A stretch of DNA of 44,245 nt from Marivita sp. GTDB lineage: Bacteria; Pseudomonadota; Alphaproteobacteria; Rhodobacterales; Rhodobacteraceae. The notes under the pieces were generated by a model. It searched no databases. It saw only the letters and a program-made list of their open reading frames with translations, and had not been told where the DNA came from. The number at the start of each line of letters is the position of its first letter. Position 1 is the first letter of the stretch. The stretch is from contig NZ_JAEPMO010000014.1 in NCBI RefSeq assembly GCF_017643905.1, positions 1 to 44,245 on the forward strand, read 5' to 3'. Both the position numbers and the translations under genes were made by a program. Below are positions 7,218-14,468 of this stretch, in pieces.

Positions 7218-7427
7218 CTAGCGCGCTGTTGATACGCGGCGGATTGAGGCCGATTCGCCCGGAGGGGCGATCGAGGCAAACAGACTCTCTACCGTCGACA
7301 TGAAATTCAACACTTCATTGTCGCGCGATTCGGTATCGAGGGCTATCCAAACGGTTCGTTTATCTTGCTCGCCATCGCCAAGTTCTGATCTTGCCTGCTC
7401 GGCGAATGATAGGTTCAGTGACGCCAT
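7218..7427 (-). CDS. Small hypothetical protein (doubtful)
   Basis: A 69-codon frame, MASLNLSFAEQARSELGDGE onward, with balanced composition and no recognised domain. The ribosome site is poor (TGGA directly before the ATG). It lies in the otherwise gene-free 650 bp between the XRE operon and the integrase, in the direction of the XRE operon. It may be a real small phage gene or a chance frame. Confidence 0.3.
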   Translation of the reverse strand: MASLNLSFAEQARSELGDGEQDKRTVWIALDTESRDNEVLNFMSTVESLFASIAPPGESASIRRVSTAR

Positions 7428-7525
7428 TCCATTGCGGCCATGCGGTTGACAAAGGTCCGGTCTGGGCTAATCGCACACCACCCTCGCCAAACCAGTCATG
7501 CAACAGAACGGAATTCACCCGCCCG

Positions 7526-7554
7526 TTCAACCCCACCTTCCGCCTATTTTCCGC
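7526..7554 (+). repeat. 29-bp element, copy 1 (upstream of integrase)
   Basis: This block matches 10970-10998 at 25 of 29 positions, with a shared CCACCTTCCGCCT core and TTTCCGC end. Here it ends 74 nt before the integrase ATG; the other copy ends 64 nt before the first early gene. The similar distance to a start codon suggests a common promoter or operator element; the alternative is a duplicated recombination site flanking the int-WYL segment. Confidence 0.5.
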
Positions 7555-7628
7555 TCCCCGCCCCATGCTCTGACTTGATAGAGGCGCTGATCTACGCCTG
7601 TGTCAGACGAGAAAGGAGAGCAGAAGGG

Positions 7629-8888
7629 ATGGCAAACCGACTGAAACTGAACGAAAAAATCCTTCGCGATGCGGAGCCGCAAAAAGGCAACAGCTACCAG
7701 ATCTTCGACACGGAAATCCGTGGGCTGGCAGCAAAGGTACAACCCTCCGGCAACCGCGCCTTTACGCTGGACTACCGCTTCGCCGGACGGCAGCGCAGAC
7801 TGACGATCGGGCGTTGGCCGGAGTGGAGCGTGACGGCGGCGCGTGAGCGGGCACGCGAGCTGCGCCGCATGATCGATGAGGGCGAGGATCCACTGGCGGC
7901 CAAGGAGGAGCTGCGTGAAGCCCCACGCGTTACCGACATGATCGACCGCTACATCAGGGAACACCTGCCCAAGCTATCCCCGACCAACGCCGGCGATCAG
8001 ATTTCCATGCTGCGGAAAATGGTCGAACCCGCATGGGGGAACCGGCTGGTGACCGACATCACCAAATCCGATGTGGCCAAGTTTCTGGATTTCGTGGCCG
8101 AGGGCCGCCCGCGGCCCTGCAAGCAGAAGCCCAACAATCGGGCCCGGAAACTTCAGGGCCACAAGCCCACCCCGATCCGCGCGAACCGAATGGGGGAAGT
8201 GCTGCGCAAGATGTTCACCCTAGCCATGGAATGGGAATGGCGGTCTGACAATCCAGCGCAAGGGTTTCACCGGCGCATTGAACATGCCCGGGAGCGTTTC
8301 CTGTCGCCTGAGGAGCTGACCCGCCTTGCAGCGGTGCTCGACAAGGCTGAAGATCAGCGCGCCGCTTCGATCATCCGAATGTGCATGCTGACTGGCGCAC
8401 GCGTCGGAGAGGTCCGGCAGGCACGGTTCGAGCAGTTCAACCTCGACTACGCCATCTGGTCAAAGCCGGCATCAACAACGAAGCAGCGCAAGATCCACCG
8501 CGTCCCGATTTCGCAGGACGTGGTGGCGATTGTTCGGCAGCGCCACCTTGTCGTACCACGCGGCAACCCTTGGCTGTTCCCCGGTGACGCCGTGGGCAAG
8601 CCTGTCCGCGAAATCCGTCGTTTCTGGCTCATGGTTCAGCGAGAGGCCGACCTGCCCGACGTCCGCATCCATGACCTGCGTCACACGTTCGCCTCGTTGC
8701 TGGTCAGCGGCGGTGCGTCACTCGAGATCATCGGACGCCTGCTGGGCCACAGCCAGATGCAGACCACGCAGCGCTATGCCCACTTGATGGAGTCACCCCT
8801 GCGTGCAGGCGTGGACAGCGTGGCCAGCATCTTCCGGCCGCGGCCACAGCTAGTGCACGATGCCGATCAGGACCAGCGCTCAGCGTGA
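7629..8888 (+). CDS. int: Tyrosine-type site-specific integrase (P4-like)
   Basis: The 419-residue product catalyses integration and excision at the attachment site. The N-terminal ~90 residues form the DUF4102-like arm-binding domain (LAAKVQPSGNRAFTLDYR, LTIGRWPEWSVTAARERA), followed by a SAM-like core-binding domain (~100-210). The catalytic domain has Arg258 (TGARVGEV), Lys288 (TKQRKIHR), His348-x2-Arg351 (HDLRHTFAS), His374 (LLGHSQ) and nucleophile Tyr383 (TTQRYAHL); all are present, so it should be active. ATG at 7629 is chosen over longer in-frame starts because AAGGAG lies 10 nt before it and the protein then begins like its family. Integrases of this type commonly target tRNA genes, consistent with the tRNA-Met remnant at 3584. 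Confidence 0.93.
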   Translation: MANRLKLNEKILRDAEPQKGNSYQIFDTEIRGLAAKVQPSGNRAFTLDYRFAGRQRRLTIGRWPEWSVTAARERARELRRMIDEGEDPLAAKEELREAPRVTDMIDRYIREHLPKLSPTNAGDQISMLRKMVEPAWGNRLVTDITKSDVAKFLDFVAEGRPRPCKQKPNNRARKLQGHKPTPIRANRMGEVLRKMFTLAMEWEWRSDNPAQGFHRRIEHARERFLSPEELTRLAAVLDKAEDQRAASIIRMCMLTGARVGEVRQARFEQFNLDYAIWSKPASTTKQRKIHRVPISQDVVAIVRQRHLVVPRGNPWLFPGDAVGKPVREIRRFWLMVQREADLPDVRIHDLRHTFASLLVSGGASLEIIGRLLGHSQMQTTQRYAHLMESPLRAGVDSVASIFRPRPQLVHDADQDQRSA

Positions 8889-8902
8889 TTTGGCGCTGGG
8901 CG

Positions 8903-9499
8903 CTATTTCCGGCCCCGAAGGATCCGCCAGATCATCAGGATCCGTTTACGGATCGTGCTGTCCTCGGGGACTTTGCCCGACTTCGAGTTACGGACAAACC
9001 ATTCCTGCACCTCGCCCACGAGGGCCGCCTGGCTTTCTGGAACCCCGTAATCGTTGATACGTTTGAAAAGCCATGCATACATCGCGTCCCAGTCATAGCG
9101 CGGCGTTGCACCTGCGGAATGCGCACTGCGGCGCAGGAGATCGCGCTCATCCTCATAACGCTGCACGTCTTGCCCGGGGACGAGAAGATCGTTGCTGCGG
9201 ATCAAAATGCCTTCGGCCGGATCGGTGATGTAGATCCAGTCGCCCCCCTCATAGGGCGCGATGCGCCGCAGCGTGGCTGTCTCTTCGCTCGGGCCGATGC
9301 GGCGAAACATGGGTAGGACGTCGGCGATGTTGACCTGGACCAGGCCTCCTATGCGCTGCAGGCCGCAGTCGACGGGTGAAATGCCCGTGACCACCCTCAG
9401 CTGCCCGAGGATTGCTGCGTCCACAACTCTGTGCACGCCGTGATCCCAGCGGATAGACAGCTCCATAATCGAATAAAACGTACTTGGTGTCGCAGTCAT
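8903..9499 (-). CDS. Uncharacterised phage protein
   Basis: A 198-residue protein of unknown function. The first half is beta-rich (RVVDAAILGQLRVVTGI, DWIYITDPAEGILIR); the last ~50 residues are helical and basic, with EVQEWFVRNSKSGKVPEDS and a KRILMIWRILRGRK end that may bind DNA. ATG at 9499 is chosen because a strong GGAGGAAAGG site precedes it. The frame is open for over 200 nt further upstream and would add a hydrophobic helix, but no ATG occurs there until deep in the divergent gene. It is convergent with the integrase (14-nt gap) and divergent from the WYL regulator. Confidence 0.65.
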   Translation of the reverse strand: MTATPSTFYSIMELSIRWDHGVHRVVDAAILGQLRVVTGISPVDCGLQRIGGLVQVNIADVLPMFRRIGPSEETATLRRIAPYEGGDWIYITDPAEGILIRSNDLLVPGQDVQRYEDERDLLRRSAHSAGATPRYDWDAMYAWLFKRINDYGVPESQAALVGEVQEWFVRNSKSGKVPEDSTIRKRILMIWRILRGRK

Positions 9500-9725
9500 T
9501 GATCCTTTCCTCCATGTTCCCGTGACCTCATCGGCGCGCACGTCTCGGCCCACCGCCCCCTTGCGCAGTTTACGCGCCAAGGTCCGCGCGCCGCGGTGAG
9601 ACACGCGTGGGTGGATTGCGAGAACGATGTACGTGGGGATCGTGAGAATCGCCCATGCCGCCACCAACAGCTTGCGAAAGCTGGAGGAAAATGCACTCAA
9701 TAGGGCGTAAAATTCTGGCACCCAA
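9500..9725. other. Divergent intergenic region, unknown gene / WYL gene
   Basis: A 226-bp spacer between divergent starts. It must carry the promoters for both genes, but I see no confident -35/-10 pair. The leftward strand stays open in the frame of the 8903-9499 gene and would encode a hydrophobic segment, which I treat as non-coding by default. Confidence 0.35.
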
Positions 9726-10733
9726 ATGAAATATGTTCCCTTTTCCAAAACCCACGAGCTTCTGCGCCTCGCTGACATGGCAGCCGCGCGCGAGGACGGC
9801 GTAAGCCTCGAGGAGATCAAGCAGACCTTCGGCGTGACACTTCGAAGCGCACAGCGCATGACACAGGCCCTTACACAGGCCTTTCCGAGCGTTGTTGTGT
9901 CTGGCGGCAAGAGGGGCGAGCCGAAGCGATGGTCACTAGCCGGGGGCGAGCGACTTCTGCATCTCAAAGGCATTCGGGACGACGAACTCTCTGCGCTGGA
10001 TATGAGTATTCGCCGCGCGGAGCGGGAAGGGGCAATAACCGAAGCCCGCGCGCTGGCCGCCCTGCGCGATCGCTTGGTTGTCCTGCATTCCACAAGCGAG
10101 GTCGTGCGGGCAGAGGCGGATGCCGAGGCCACTTTGCAGGCGCGTGGCCACGCCTGTCGACCAGGGCCCAGCACGGCCTACGATCCCGCAATCCTCGAAA
10201 TCATCGATCTTGCCTTGAAGGGGCCGTTCAGACTGGAGATCACATATCTGGCAGAATTGGACGACGAGCCACGCCTGCGCACCGTCGAGCCCTATGGAGT
10301 GCTCTTCGGGACCCGTTGCTACCTGGCGTGCCGTGATCTGGCCGCCGATGAACGCATCAGAAACTTCCGCGTAGATCGGATTTTGAACGCTCGCCGGCTG
10401 AACGACAGCTTTCAGCGCAAACAAGGGTTTGATCTCAAACAACACGTGGCGCGCGCATTCGAATCCTTTCACTCCGAAACCGAGTTCGGAACAGTGATCT
10501 GGCGCTTCAGCAGTAAAGCAGCACGGGCAGCACGCAATTACGTGTTTCATCCCAACCAGACCATCGAGGACGATGATGATGGTGGGCTGATCGTCAGCTT
10601 TGAGGCTGCTGGCTGGCTGGAAATGGCCTGGCATCTCTACAAGTGGGGCGACACGGTCGAAGTGATCGCCCCTGAACAGTTGCGCCGCATGGTGGACGGC
10701 CATCGCCGCGATGATTTCCCATCTTTGCCGTGA
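9726..10733 (+). CDS. WYL-domain transcriptional regulator
   Basis: The 335-residue product has an N-terminal winged HTH (about 8-72, with SLEEIKQTFGVTLRSAQRM), a central WYL domain (about 155-222, with RTVEPYGVLFGTRCYLACRD and RNFRVDRI) and a C-terminal WCX-type extension ending in WHLYKWGDTVEVIAPEQLR. WYL proteins bind nucleic-acid or nucleotide ligands through an SH3-like barrel, and several (BrxR, CapW) repress phage-defence loci. Here it sits between integrase and early genes, so it may regulate lysogeny or the downstream cargo operon. The first residue of the WYL triad is Cys (CYL), a common variation. It is divergent from the unknown gene at 8903. Confidence 0.85.
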   Translation: MKYVPFSKTHELLRLADMAAAREDGVSLEEIKQTFGVTLRSAQRMTQALTQAFPSVVVSGGKRGEPKRWSLAGGERLLHLKGIRDDELSALDMSIRRAEREGAITEARALAALRDRLVVLHSTSEVVRAEADAEATLQARGHACRPGPSTAYDPAILEIIDLALKGPFRLEITYLAELDDEPRLRTVEPYGVLFGTRCYLACRDLAADERIRNFRVDRILNARRLNDSFQRKQGFDLKQHVARAFESFHSETEFGTVIWRFSSKAARAARNYVFHPNQTIEDDDDGGLIVSFEAAGWLEMAWHLYKWGDTVEVIAPEQLRRMVDGHRRDDFPSLP

Positions 10734-10862
10734 TAGCATGGCCAACCATCAGATAGAAAAGATGTGCAGCCGCTTCCAGAGAGAGCCGCGCCTGACGGCA
10801 CGGTGAAATCCGCATACATCCATTCTCTGGGGCTTTACGCACCCGTCGCCCCGAACAAAACG

Positions 10863-10888
10863 CCGGAATTTGCCTTGGAAAATTCCGG
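10863..10888. promoter_or_regulatory. Perfect 9-bp inverted repeat before early operon
   Basis: CCGGAATTT and AAATTCCGG are separated by 8 nt. There is no T-run after it on either strand, so an operator is likelier than a terminator. It is 175 nt upstream of the first early gene, in a 329-bp gap that also holds an AT-rich stretch (10929-10949) and a second dyad, GGTGGAAT / ATTCCACC, near 10951-10981. Confidence 0.4.
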
Positions 10889-10969
10889 GAAGCGGGATGG
10901 AAGCCGCTCTGGCGTCGCCTGAAGCCTACAAAAATACCAATAAAATAAGGGGTGGAATGTGGCTTGGCC

Positions 10970-10998
10970 TTCAATTCCACCTTCCGCCTCGTTTCCGC
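10970..10998 (+). repeat. 29-bp element, copy 2 (upstream of early operon)
   Basis: This is the second copy of the block at 7526-7554, with four mismatches in two pairs. It ends 64 nt before the ATG of the first early gene. See the first copy for interpretation. Confidence 0.5.
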
Positions 10999-11062
10999 CC
11001 ATCAACCTCTGCTTCGATTCTCCCAGCCCGTCCTAACGGGGATTGAAACAAGGAGATCAGGA

Positions 11063-11314
11063 ATGTCGGAGACGATGACGCTCGACCACGAGACTACGCC
11101 GCTCAATCTGCTTGCGGACTGGATTAGCCGGGATCAGCTGGCCCAAGAGTTGATGATCACGACGGATACCCTGTCGCGCTGGGAAGCGCGGCGCGAGGGA
11201 CCGCCCTGCATGCGGGTCGGCCGGAAAGTATTCTATCGCCGGACCAGCGTCGAACAATGGCTGCTGAGCCGAGAGCAAAGTCAGCCCATTCGGCAGCGGA
11301 GGGGACGCCGATGA
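11063..11314 (+). CDS. Small HTH protein (AlpA/excisionase-like)
   Basis: An 83-residue protein with a MerR/AlpA-like winged helix: WISRDQLAQELMITTDTLSR, WEARREGPPCMRVGRKVFYR and TSVEQWLLSRE. This pattern is typical of phage excisionases and small regulators. ATG at 11063 has AAGGAG 8 nt upstream. It is the first gene of the early operon and overlaps the next gene by ATGA. It may act as recombination directionality factor for the integrase or as an activator of early genes; the sequence does not distinguish these. Confidence 0.8.
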   Translation: MSETMTLDHETTPLNLLADWISRDQLAQELMITTDTLSRWEARREGPPCMRVGRKVFYRRTSVEQWLLSREQSQPIRQRRGRR

Positions 11315-11574
11315 GCATTCCCCTTCCCTTCCGCAAGCCCCGCGCCCGGGATCGTGTTCGCCAGGAGTGGATTGACGAGCGCCGGCGTGAGGCGCGCATG
11401 GTGGTGGTCGATATGGTTCACCATTCCGACTATCTCGTTCGGCTCGCCTGCAATGTGTTGGTCCAGCATGGTGAAACCCCCGAGGAGCGCGAGGACGCGC
11501 GCATCCTGCTTGTCGTGCTCGATGCCAAAACGCCCGGGCGCCTGCCCGCGCCAGATCGGGAGGGCCGCTCATGA
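11311..11574 (+). CDS. Hypothetical early phage protein
   Basis: An 87-residue basic protein starting MSIPLPFRKPRARDRVRQEW, then helical (RREARMVVVDMVHHSDYLVR, HGETPEEREDARILLVVLDA). I do not recognise the family. It is coupled to the HTH gene before it and to the VRR-NUC gene after it by 4-nt overlaps, so it is almost certainly translated. The ATG at 11311 is set by the ATGA overlap. Confidence 0.65.
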   Translation: MSIPLPFRKPRARDRVRQEWIDERRREARMVVVDMVHHSDYLVRLACNVLVQHGETPEEREDARILLVVLDAKTPGRLPAPDREGRS

Positions 11575-12002
11575 AGCGACGCGGCACACCCGAAGCAGAC
11601 CTGCAGCGCGCTGTCGTGACCGCGCTGCGCTTTGCCCTACCTAAGAGCGCCATCATCCATCACGGTGCAAATGAGGTGACCGAGGCCGGCCCGCGTGGAG
11701 CCAAGCGGCAGGCAATATTGGTTGGCATGGGCGTCCACCCCGGCTTTGCCGACCTGATCATTCTGTGTGACGGCAAAGTCCTTTTCCTCGAGCTGAAATC
11801 CCTCAAGGGCCGCCTCAGTCCAGCGCAAGAGGTGTTTCGTGATGCGGTGCTGTCCCAAGGCTTCGGCTGGGCGCTTGTGCGCTCGCTTGATGATGCGCTG
11901 GGCGCGCTGGCAGATCACGGGTTCACAACCCGTGTGGTCAACACTTCTATCTCGTCGACGTCAGAATTTGACGTCGGCAAGTCACGGAGGGGCGCGACAT
12001 GA
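11571..12002 (+). CDS. VRR-NUC domain nuclease
   Basis: A 143-residue stand-alone VRR-NUC protein, the nuclease fold shared with FAN1. The PD-(D/E)XK residues are visible: Asp61 (HPGFADLIIL), Glu74-x-Lys76 (FLELKSLKG) and Gln86 (LSPAQ). Phage members resolve branched DNA structures such as Holliday or flap junctions during replication and recombination. It lies in the early operon next to a replication-type HTH protein, which fits this role. It overlaps both neighbours by ATGA. Confidence 0.9.
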   Translation: MKRRGTPEADLQRAVVTALRFALPKSAIIHHGANEVTEAGPRGAKRQAILVGMGVHPGFADLIILCDGKVLFLELKSLKGRLSPAQEVFRDAVLSQGFGWALVRSLDDALGALADHGFTTRVVNTSISSTSEFDVGKSRRGAT

Positions 12003-13009
12003 GCCATGCCGCAACCAACTGGGCTATCCAACAGCGCGGTCTGAAACCCACGACCAAGATCGTGCTTTGGCATCTATGTGATCGTTTCAATCCGGATTTC
12101 GGCTGTTTTCCCTCCCAGGAGCAGCTTGCTCATGATTGCGAAATCAGCCGATCGACGCTGAACGAGCATCTGACCTTGCTTGAGACGGCTGGCCTGATCC
12201 GTCGCGTGCAACGCCTCAATCCCGGCAACAAACGGCAGATGCCGACCCGCTACATCTTGGCCTTCGAGCCGGGCTTTACCCAAGATAAGCCAGCTCCGTG
12301 TCCGGAAACCGGACATGGTGGTGACGTGCAGAACGATCTGCCGTTCGCGCCCCCGGAAATCGCTGCCGAAATCGGCGCATCTCCTATGGATAACTTGACC
12401 CCGTGTCCGAAATCCGGACGCGGAGCCGTGTCCGATTTTGACCCCGACCCGTGTCCGGAAAAAGCCCCGAGCCGTGTCCGAAATCCGGACAGTAACCTTG
12501 TAAGAGAACCAGTAAGTAAACCAGTAAAGGAGGAGGAGGGCGCGCAAGCGCGTGACGGCCTCGGCGAGGAGTTTTTCGGATCGTTGCTTGCGGCACTGGG
12601 GTTCGACCCTGACGGCCCCCTGCCCGGCTGGTGGCAGGGCTGGCCACCCCGTGAGCATGTTCGGAGATGGCAAACGGACCTCGGGTTGAGTGAGGCCGAC
12701 ATCCTCGAGGTGGCAGGGGCGTCGCGGCAGGAACACCCCGAACCTCCCGACGGCCCTAAGGCGTTGGACCGTGTCATGCAGCGCGCCGCCCAGCGCCAGG
12801 TGGATGATGCGTCGCGAAAACGGCGCAGGCCAAAGGCGGCCTCTGCGCAGAAAACCCGCCCAATTACAGACCTGCCGGTCTTCTATGCCGAGATGGTCAA
12901 CTCTGATCGCTACCTTCCCGTGAGCGCGATCTCGAACTCTATGCGCGACGTGATGCTTGCCCGTGGCCTCGTGACGGCCGAGCGCCTCCGTGAACGGGGC
13001 ATCAGATGA
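11999..13009 (+). CDS. HTH replication-type protein with internal iterons
   Basis: The 336-residue product carries an HTH_36-type winged helix at about 10-90 (KPTTKIVLWHLCDRFNPDFG, FPSQEQLAHDCEISRSTLNE, LETAGLIRRV). A low-complexity linker follows at 97-180, where repeated PCPETGHG / PCPKSGRG / PCPEKAPSR peptides are the translation of DNA iterons. The C-terminal domain (about 185-336) resembles the DnaA/DnaC-loader-recruiting region of phage primosomal proteins. Its position matches lambda O: early operon, ATGA-coupled, origin-like repeats within the gene. The initiator role is inferred from these features; I see no helicase or primase motif in it. Confidence 0.75.
   Translation: MSHAATNWAIQQRGLKPTTKIVLWHLCDRFNPDFGCFPSQEQLAHDCEISRSTLNEHLTLLETAGLIRRVQRLNPGNKRQMPTRYILAFEPGFTQDKPAPCPETGHGGDVQNDLPFAPPEIAAEIGASPMDNLTPCPKSGRGAVSDFDPDPCPEKAPSRVRNPDSNLVREPVSKPVKEEEGAQARDGLGEEFFGSLLAALGFDPDGPLPGWWQGWPPREHVRRWQTDLGLSEADILEVAGASRQEHPEPPDGPKALDRVMQRAAQRQVDDASRKRRRPKAASAQKTRPITDLPVFYAEMVNSDRYLPVSAISNSMRDVMLARGLVTAERLRERGIR
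12296..12490 (+). repeat. Iteron-like repeats, candidate prophage replication origin
   Basis: CCGTGTCCG starts at 12296, 12401, 12426, 12449 and 12472. Three copies extend to a near-palindromic 19-mer (12296-12314, 12401-12419, 12472-12490), the first containing a perfect GTCCGG-AAA-CCGGAC. The last four are spaced 23-25 bp apart, about two helical turns. A more AT-rich stretch (12491-12530, AGTAAGTAAACCAGTAAAGG) follows, as in origins with a melting element. They lie within the gene for the probable initiator, as in lambda O. Confidence 0.65.
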
Positions 13010-13692
13010 AACACGATCGCAGTTTGCATTCACGCGCTGGGCGGGTCGGGCCAAGCCGCCCGAAGCGGTCCATGTCGGTTCAGCAGGCACTAGAATGGGC
13101 ATTCCGGGTAGAGCATGCCCAGCTTGAGTTGCCAGAGCCACCCGATCCCGAGCGCGAGCAAGGGTTTGGCTTTGGCCTCGAATACGTACTGCTGCAGCGC
13201 GCCATCCTCGGCTGCAAGGTTGATGGCGGCCAGTACAAGATTGGCAGCTACGTCCATGAGGACGCCGAGGTCATTGCAGCCACTGTCGCAGGCATGCCCG
13301 ACCACCTCGGCGGGAAGCGCATGGCTATCCGCGTGGCAGAGCTCGCTCGCGCTGGGCTGACGCCAGACTGGATGCCGGGGGCCGTGCCGCGCTGCGTGCC
13401 CGTGGACATAAAACGAAACCGACATGGTGATCGCGCAGTCAGCACCGTCGTTGGAACTGAGCGCGTTCTGGTGAAAGGAAAATGGCGTAGCGTCGAGGTT
13501 CGAGCATGTCCCGTGATGTTCAGACCGGATGCCAGCCAGATTGAAGCTGCTCGGCGCGCCTATCAGGTTTGGTGCGAAGCGCTGGGCTGGATTAGAGACG
13601 GCCTAACGGCAAGCAGGCTCCTGCGAGACGTCGAGCTCACGGCGACACAGCCGAAAACGCAGCCTTGGTTAACACCGCAAACGCGAAGATAG
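13006..13692 (+). CDS. Hypothetical early/late-switch phage protein
   Basis: A 228-residue protein with a basic N-terminus (MKHDRSLHSRAGRVGPSRPK), a helix SVQQALEWAFRVEHAQLE, and a C-terminal segment (QIEAARRAYQVWCEALGWIR) that could be an HTH. The family is not recognised. Its position as last gene of the early operon is where lambdoid phages carry antiterminators or late regulators, but this is only positional. It is ATGA-coupled to the iteron gene. Confidence 0.65.
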   Translation: MKHDRSLHSRAGRVGPSRPKRSMSVQQALEWAFRVEHAQLELPEPPDPEREQGFGFGLEYVLLQRAILGCKVDGGQYKIGSYVHEDAEVIAATVAGMPDHLGGKRMAIRVAELARAGLTPDWMPGAVPRCVPVDIKRNRHGDRAVSTVVGTERVLVKGKWRSVEVRACPVMFRPDASQIEAARRAYQVWCEALGWIRDGLTASRLLRDVELTATQPKTQPWLTPQTRR

Positions 13693-13741
13693 ATTCACGC
13701 TTCGGTGCCCTGGAAGTCGGGCAAACTTGATCGCATCCCAC

Positions 13742-13770
13742 TTGATTGCAATGCAATCACAGCTTACTTT
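13742..13770 (+). promoter_or_regulatory. Promoter with embedded 17-bp palindrome for the six-gene operon
   Basis: TTGATT (13742-13747), a 17-nt spacer and TACTTT (13765-13770) form a sigma70-type promoter 24 nt upstream of the antitoxin ATG. The palindrome TGATTGCAATGCAATCA (13743-13759, perfect 7+7 arms) covers the -35 and most of the spacer, the classic arrangement of toxin-antitoxin autoregulation. No other promoter-like site is obvious before 21752, so all six genes may depend on it. Confidence 0.6.
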
Positions 13771-13793
13771 GAGCAAGCAGCAGGGAGGAGACC

Positions 13794-14036
13794 ATGGCAA
13801 GCATCACGATTCGTAGCCTTGATGACGAAGTAAAGCGCCGCTTGCGCGTTCGCGCGGCCGAGCATGGTCGGTCGATGGAGGAAGAGGCCCGCGAAATTCT
13901 GCGTCAGGTTGTCGGGCAAGCAAAACCCGCTCACGATCTTGCCGCGGCCATCCGTGCACGGGTCGCGCCTCTGGGTGGCGTTGATCTCGACCTTCCGCAG
14001 CGTGAAGCCATGCGTGAACCGCCCGCGTTTGACTAG
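13794..14036 (+). CDS. FitA/VapB-type ribbon-helix-helix antitoxin
   Basis: An 80-residue protein. Residues 1-40 (MASITIRSLDDEVKRRLRVR, HGRSMEEEAREILRQ) are the RHH/Arc-like domain of the FitA family; the rest is the toxin-binding tail. A GGAGGAG ribosome site lies 3 nt before ATG. It is expected to neutralise the PIN toxin encoded 9 nt downstream and to bind the palindrome in its own promoter. It is the first gene of a six-gene coupled operon that continues into the methyltransferase. Confidence 0.9.
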   Translation: MASITIRSLDDEVKRRLRVRAAEHGRSMEEEAREILRQVVGQAKPAHDLAAAIRARVAPLGGVDLDLPQREAMREPPAFD

Positions 14037-14045
14037 GCCTGACGC

Positions 14046-14468
14046 ATGATCATCCTCGACACGAATGTCATCTCGGAGCTGTTGCGTCCGGCCCCGGAGC
14101 CAATGGTCGAACACTGGCTGTCCGCTCAGGACGGGCTCAAGGTCTACTTGACCTCGATATCTGAGGCAGAACTGCGCTACGGCCTCGCGATCATGGGGAG
14201 CGGCAAGCGCCGCGCCGCGCTGGTTGAAGCTGTGGACCGCATCCTGCGCGAGGACCTGGCCGGGCGCATTCTGCCCTTCGACAGCAACGCCGCGCAGTCC
14301 TTCGCCACCATAGCAGCCGCACGTCGCGCCGCCGGGCGACCGATTGCCCAAGCCGATTGCCAGATTGCATCCATTGCCCACGCTTGCGGCGCCACGGTCG
14401 CCACGCGCAATACGCCTGACTTCGAGGGTTGCGAGATCGACCTGATCAACCCCTGGACAGCCGCATGA
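14046..14468 (+). CDS. FitB/VapC-type PIN-domain toxin
   Basis: A 140-residue PIN-domain ribonuclease with the four acidic residues in place: Asp5 (ILDTNVIS), Glu42 (SEAELRYG), Asp104 (AQADCQIA) and Asp125 (NTPDFEG). VapC-type enzymes cleave tRNA or rRNA and are held inactive by the partner antitoxin. Its stop codon overlaps the start of the methyltransferase (ATGA, 14465-14468). That is unusual for a toxin-antitoxin pair and links it to the downstream system by translational coupling. Confidence 0.92.
   Translation: MIILDTNVISELLRPAPEPMVEHWLSAQDGLKVYLTSISEAELRYGLAIMGSGKRRAALVEAVDRILREDLAGRILPFDSNAAQSFATIAAARRAAGRPIAQADCQIASIAHACGATVATRNTPDFEGCEIDLINPWTAA

Noticed and set aside
7251-7272. 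CGCCC / GGGCG dyad near the doubtful small frame
   Set aside because: A short GC-rich stem of this kind is expected by chance; no T-run or regulatory context.
9500-10174. N-terminal extension of the 8903-9499 gene with a hydrophobic helix
   Set aside because: It would cover the divergent WYL gene and lacks a suitable start; the strong ribosome site before 9499 favours the shorter protein.
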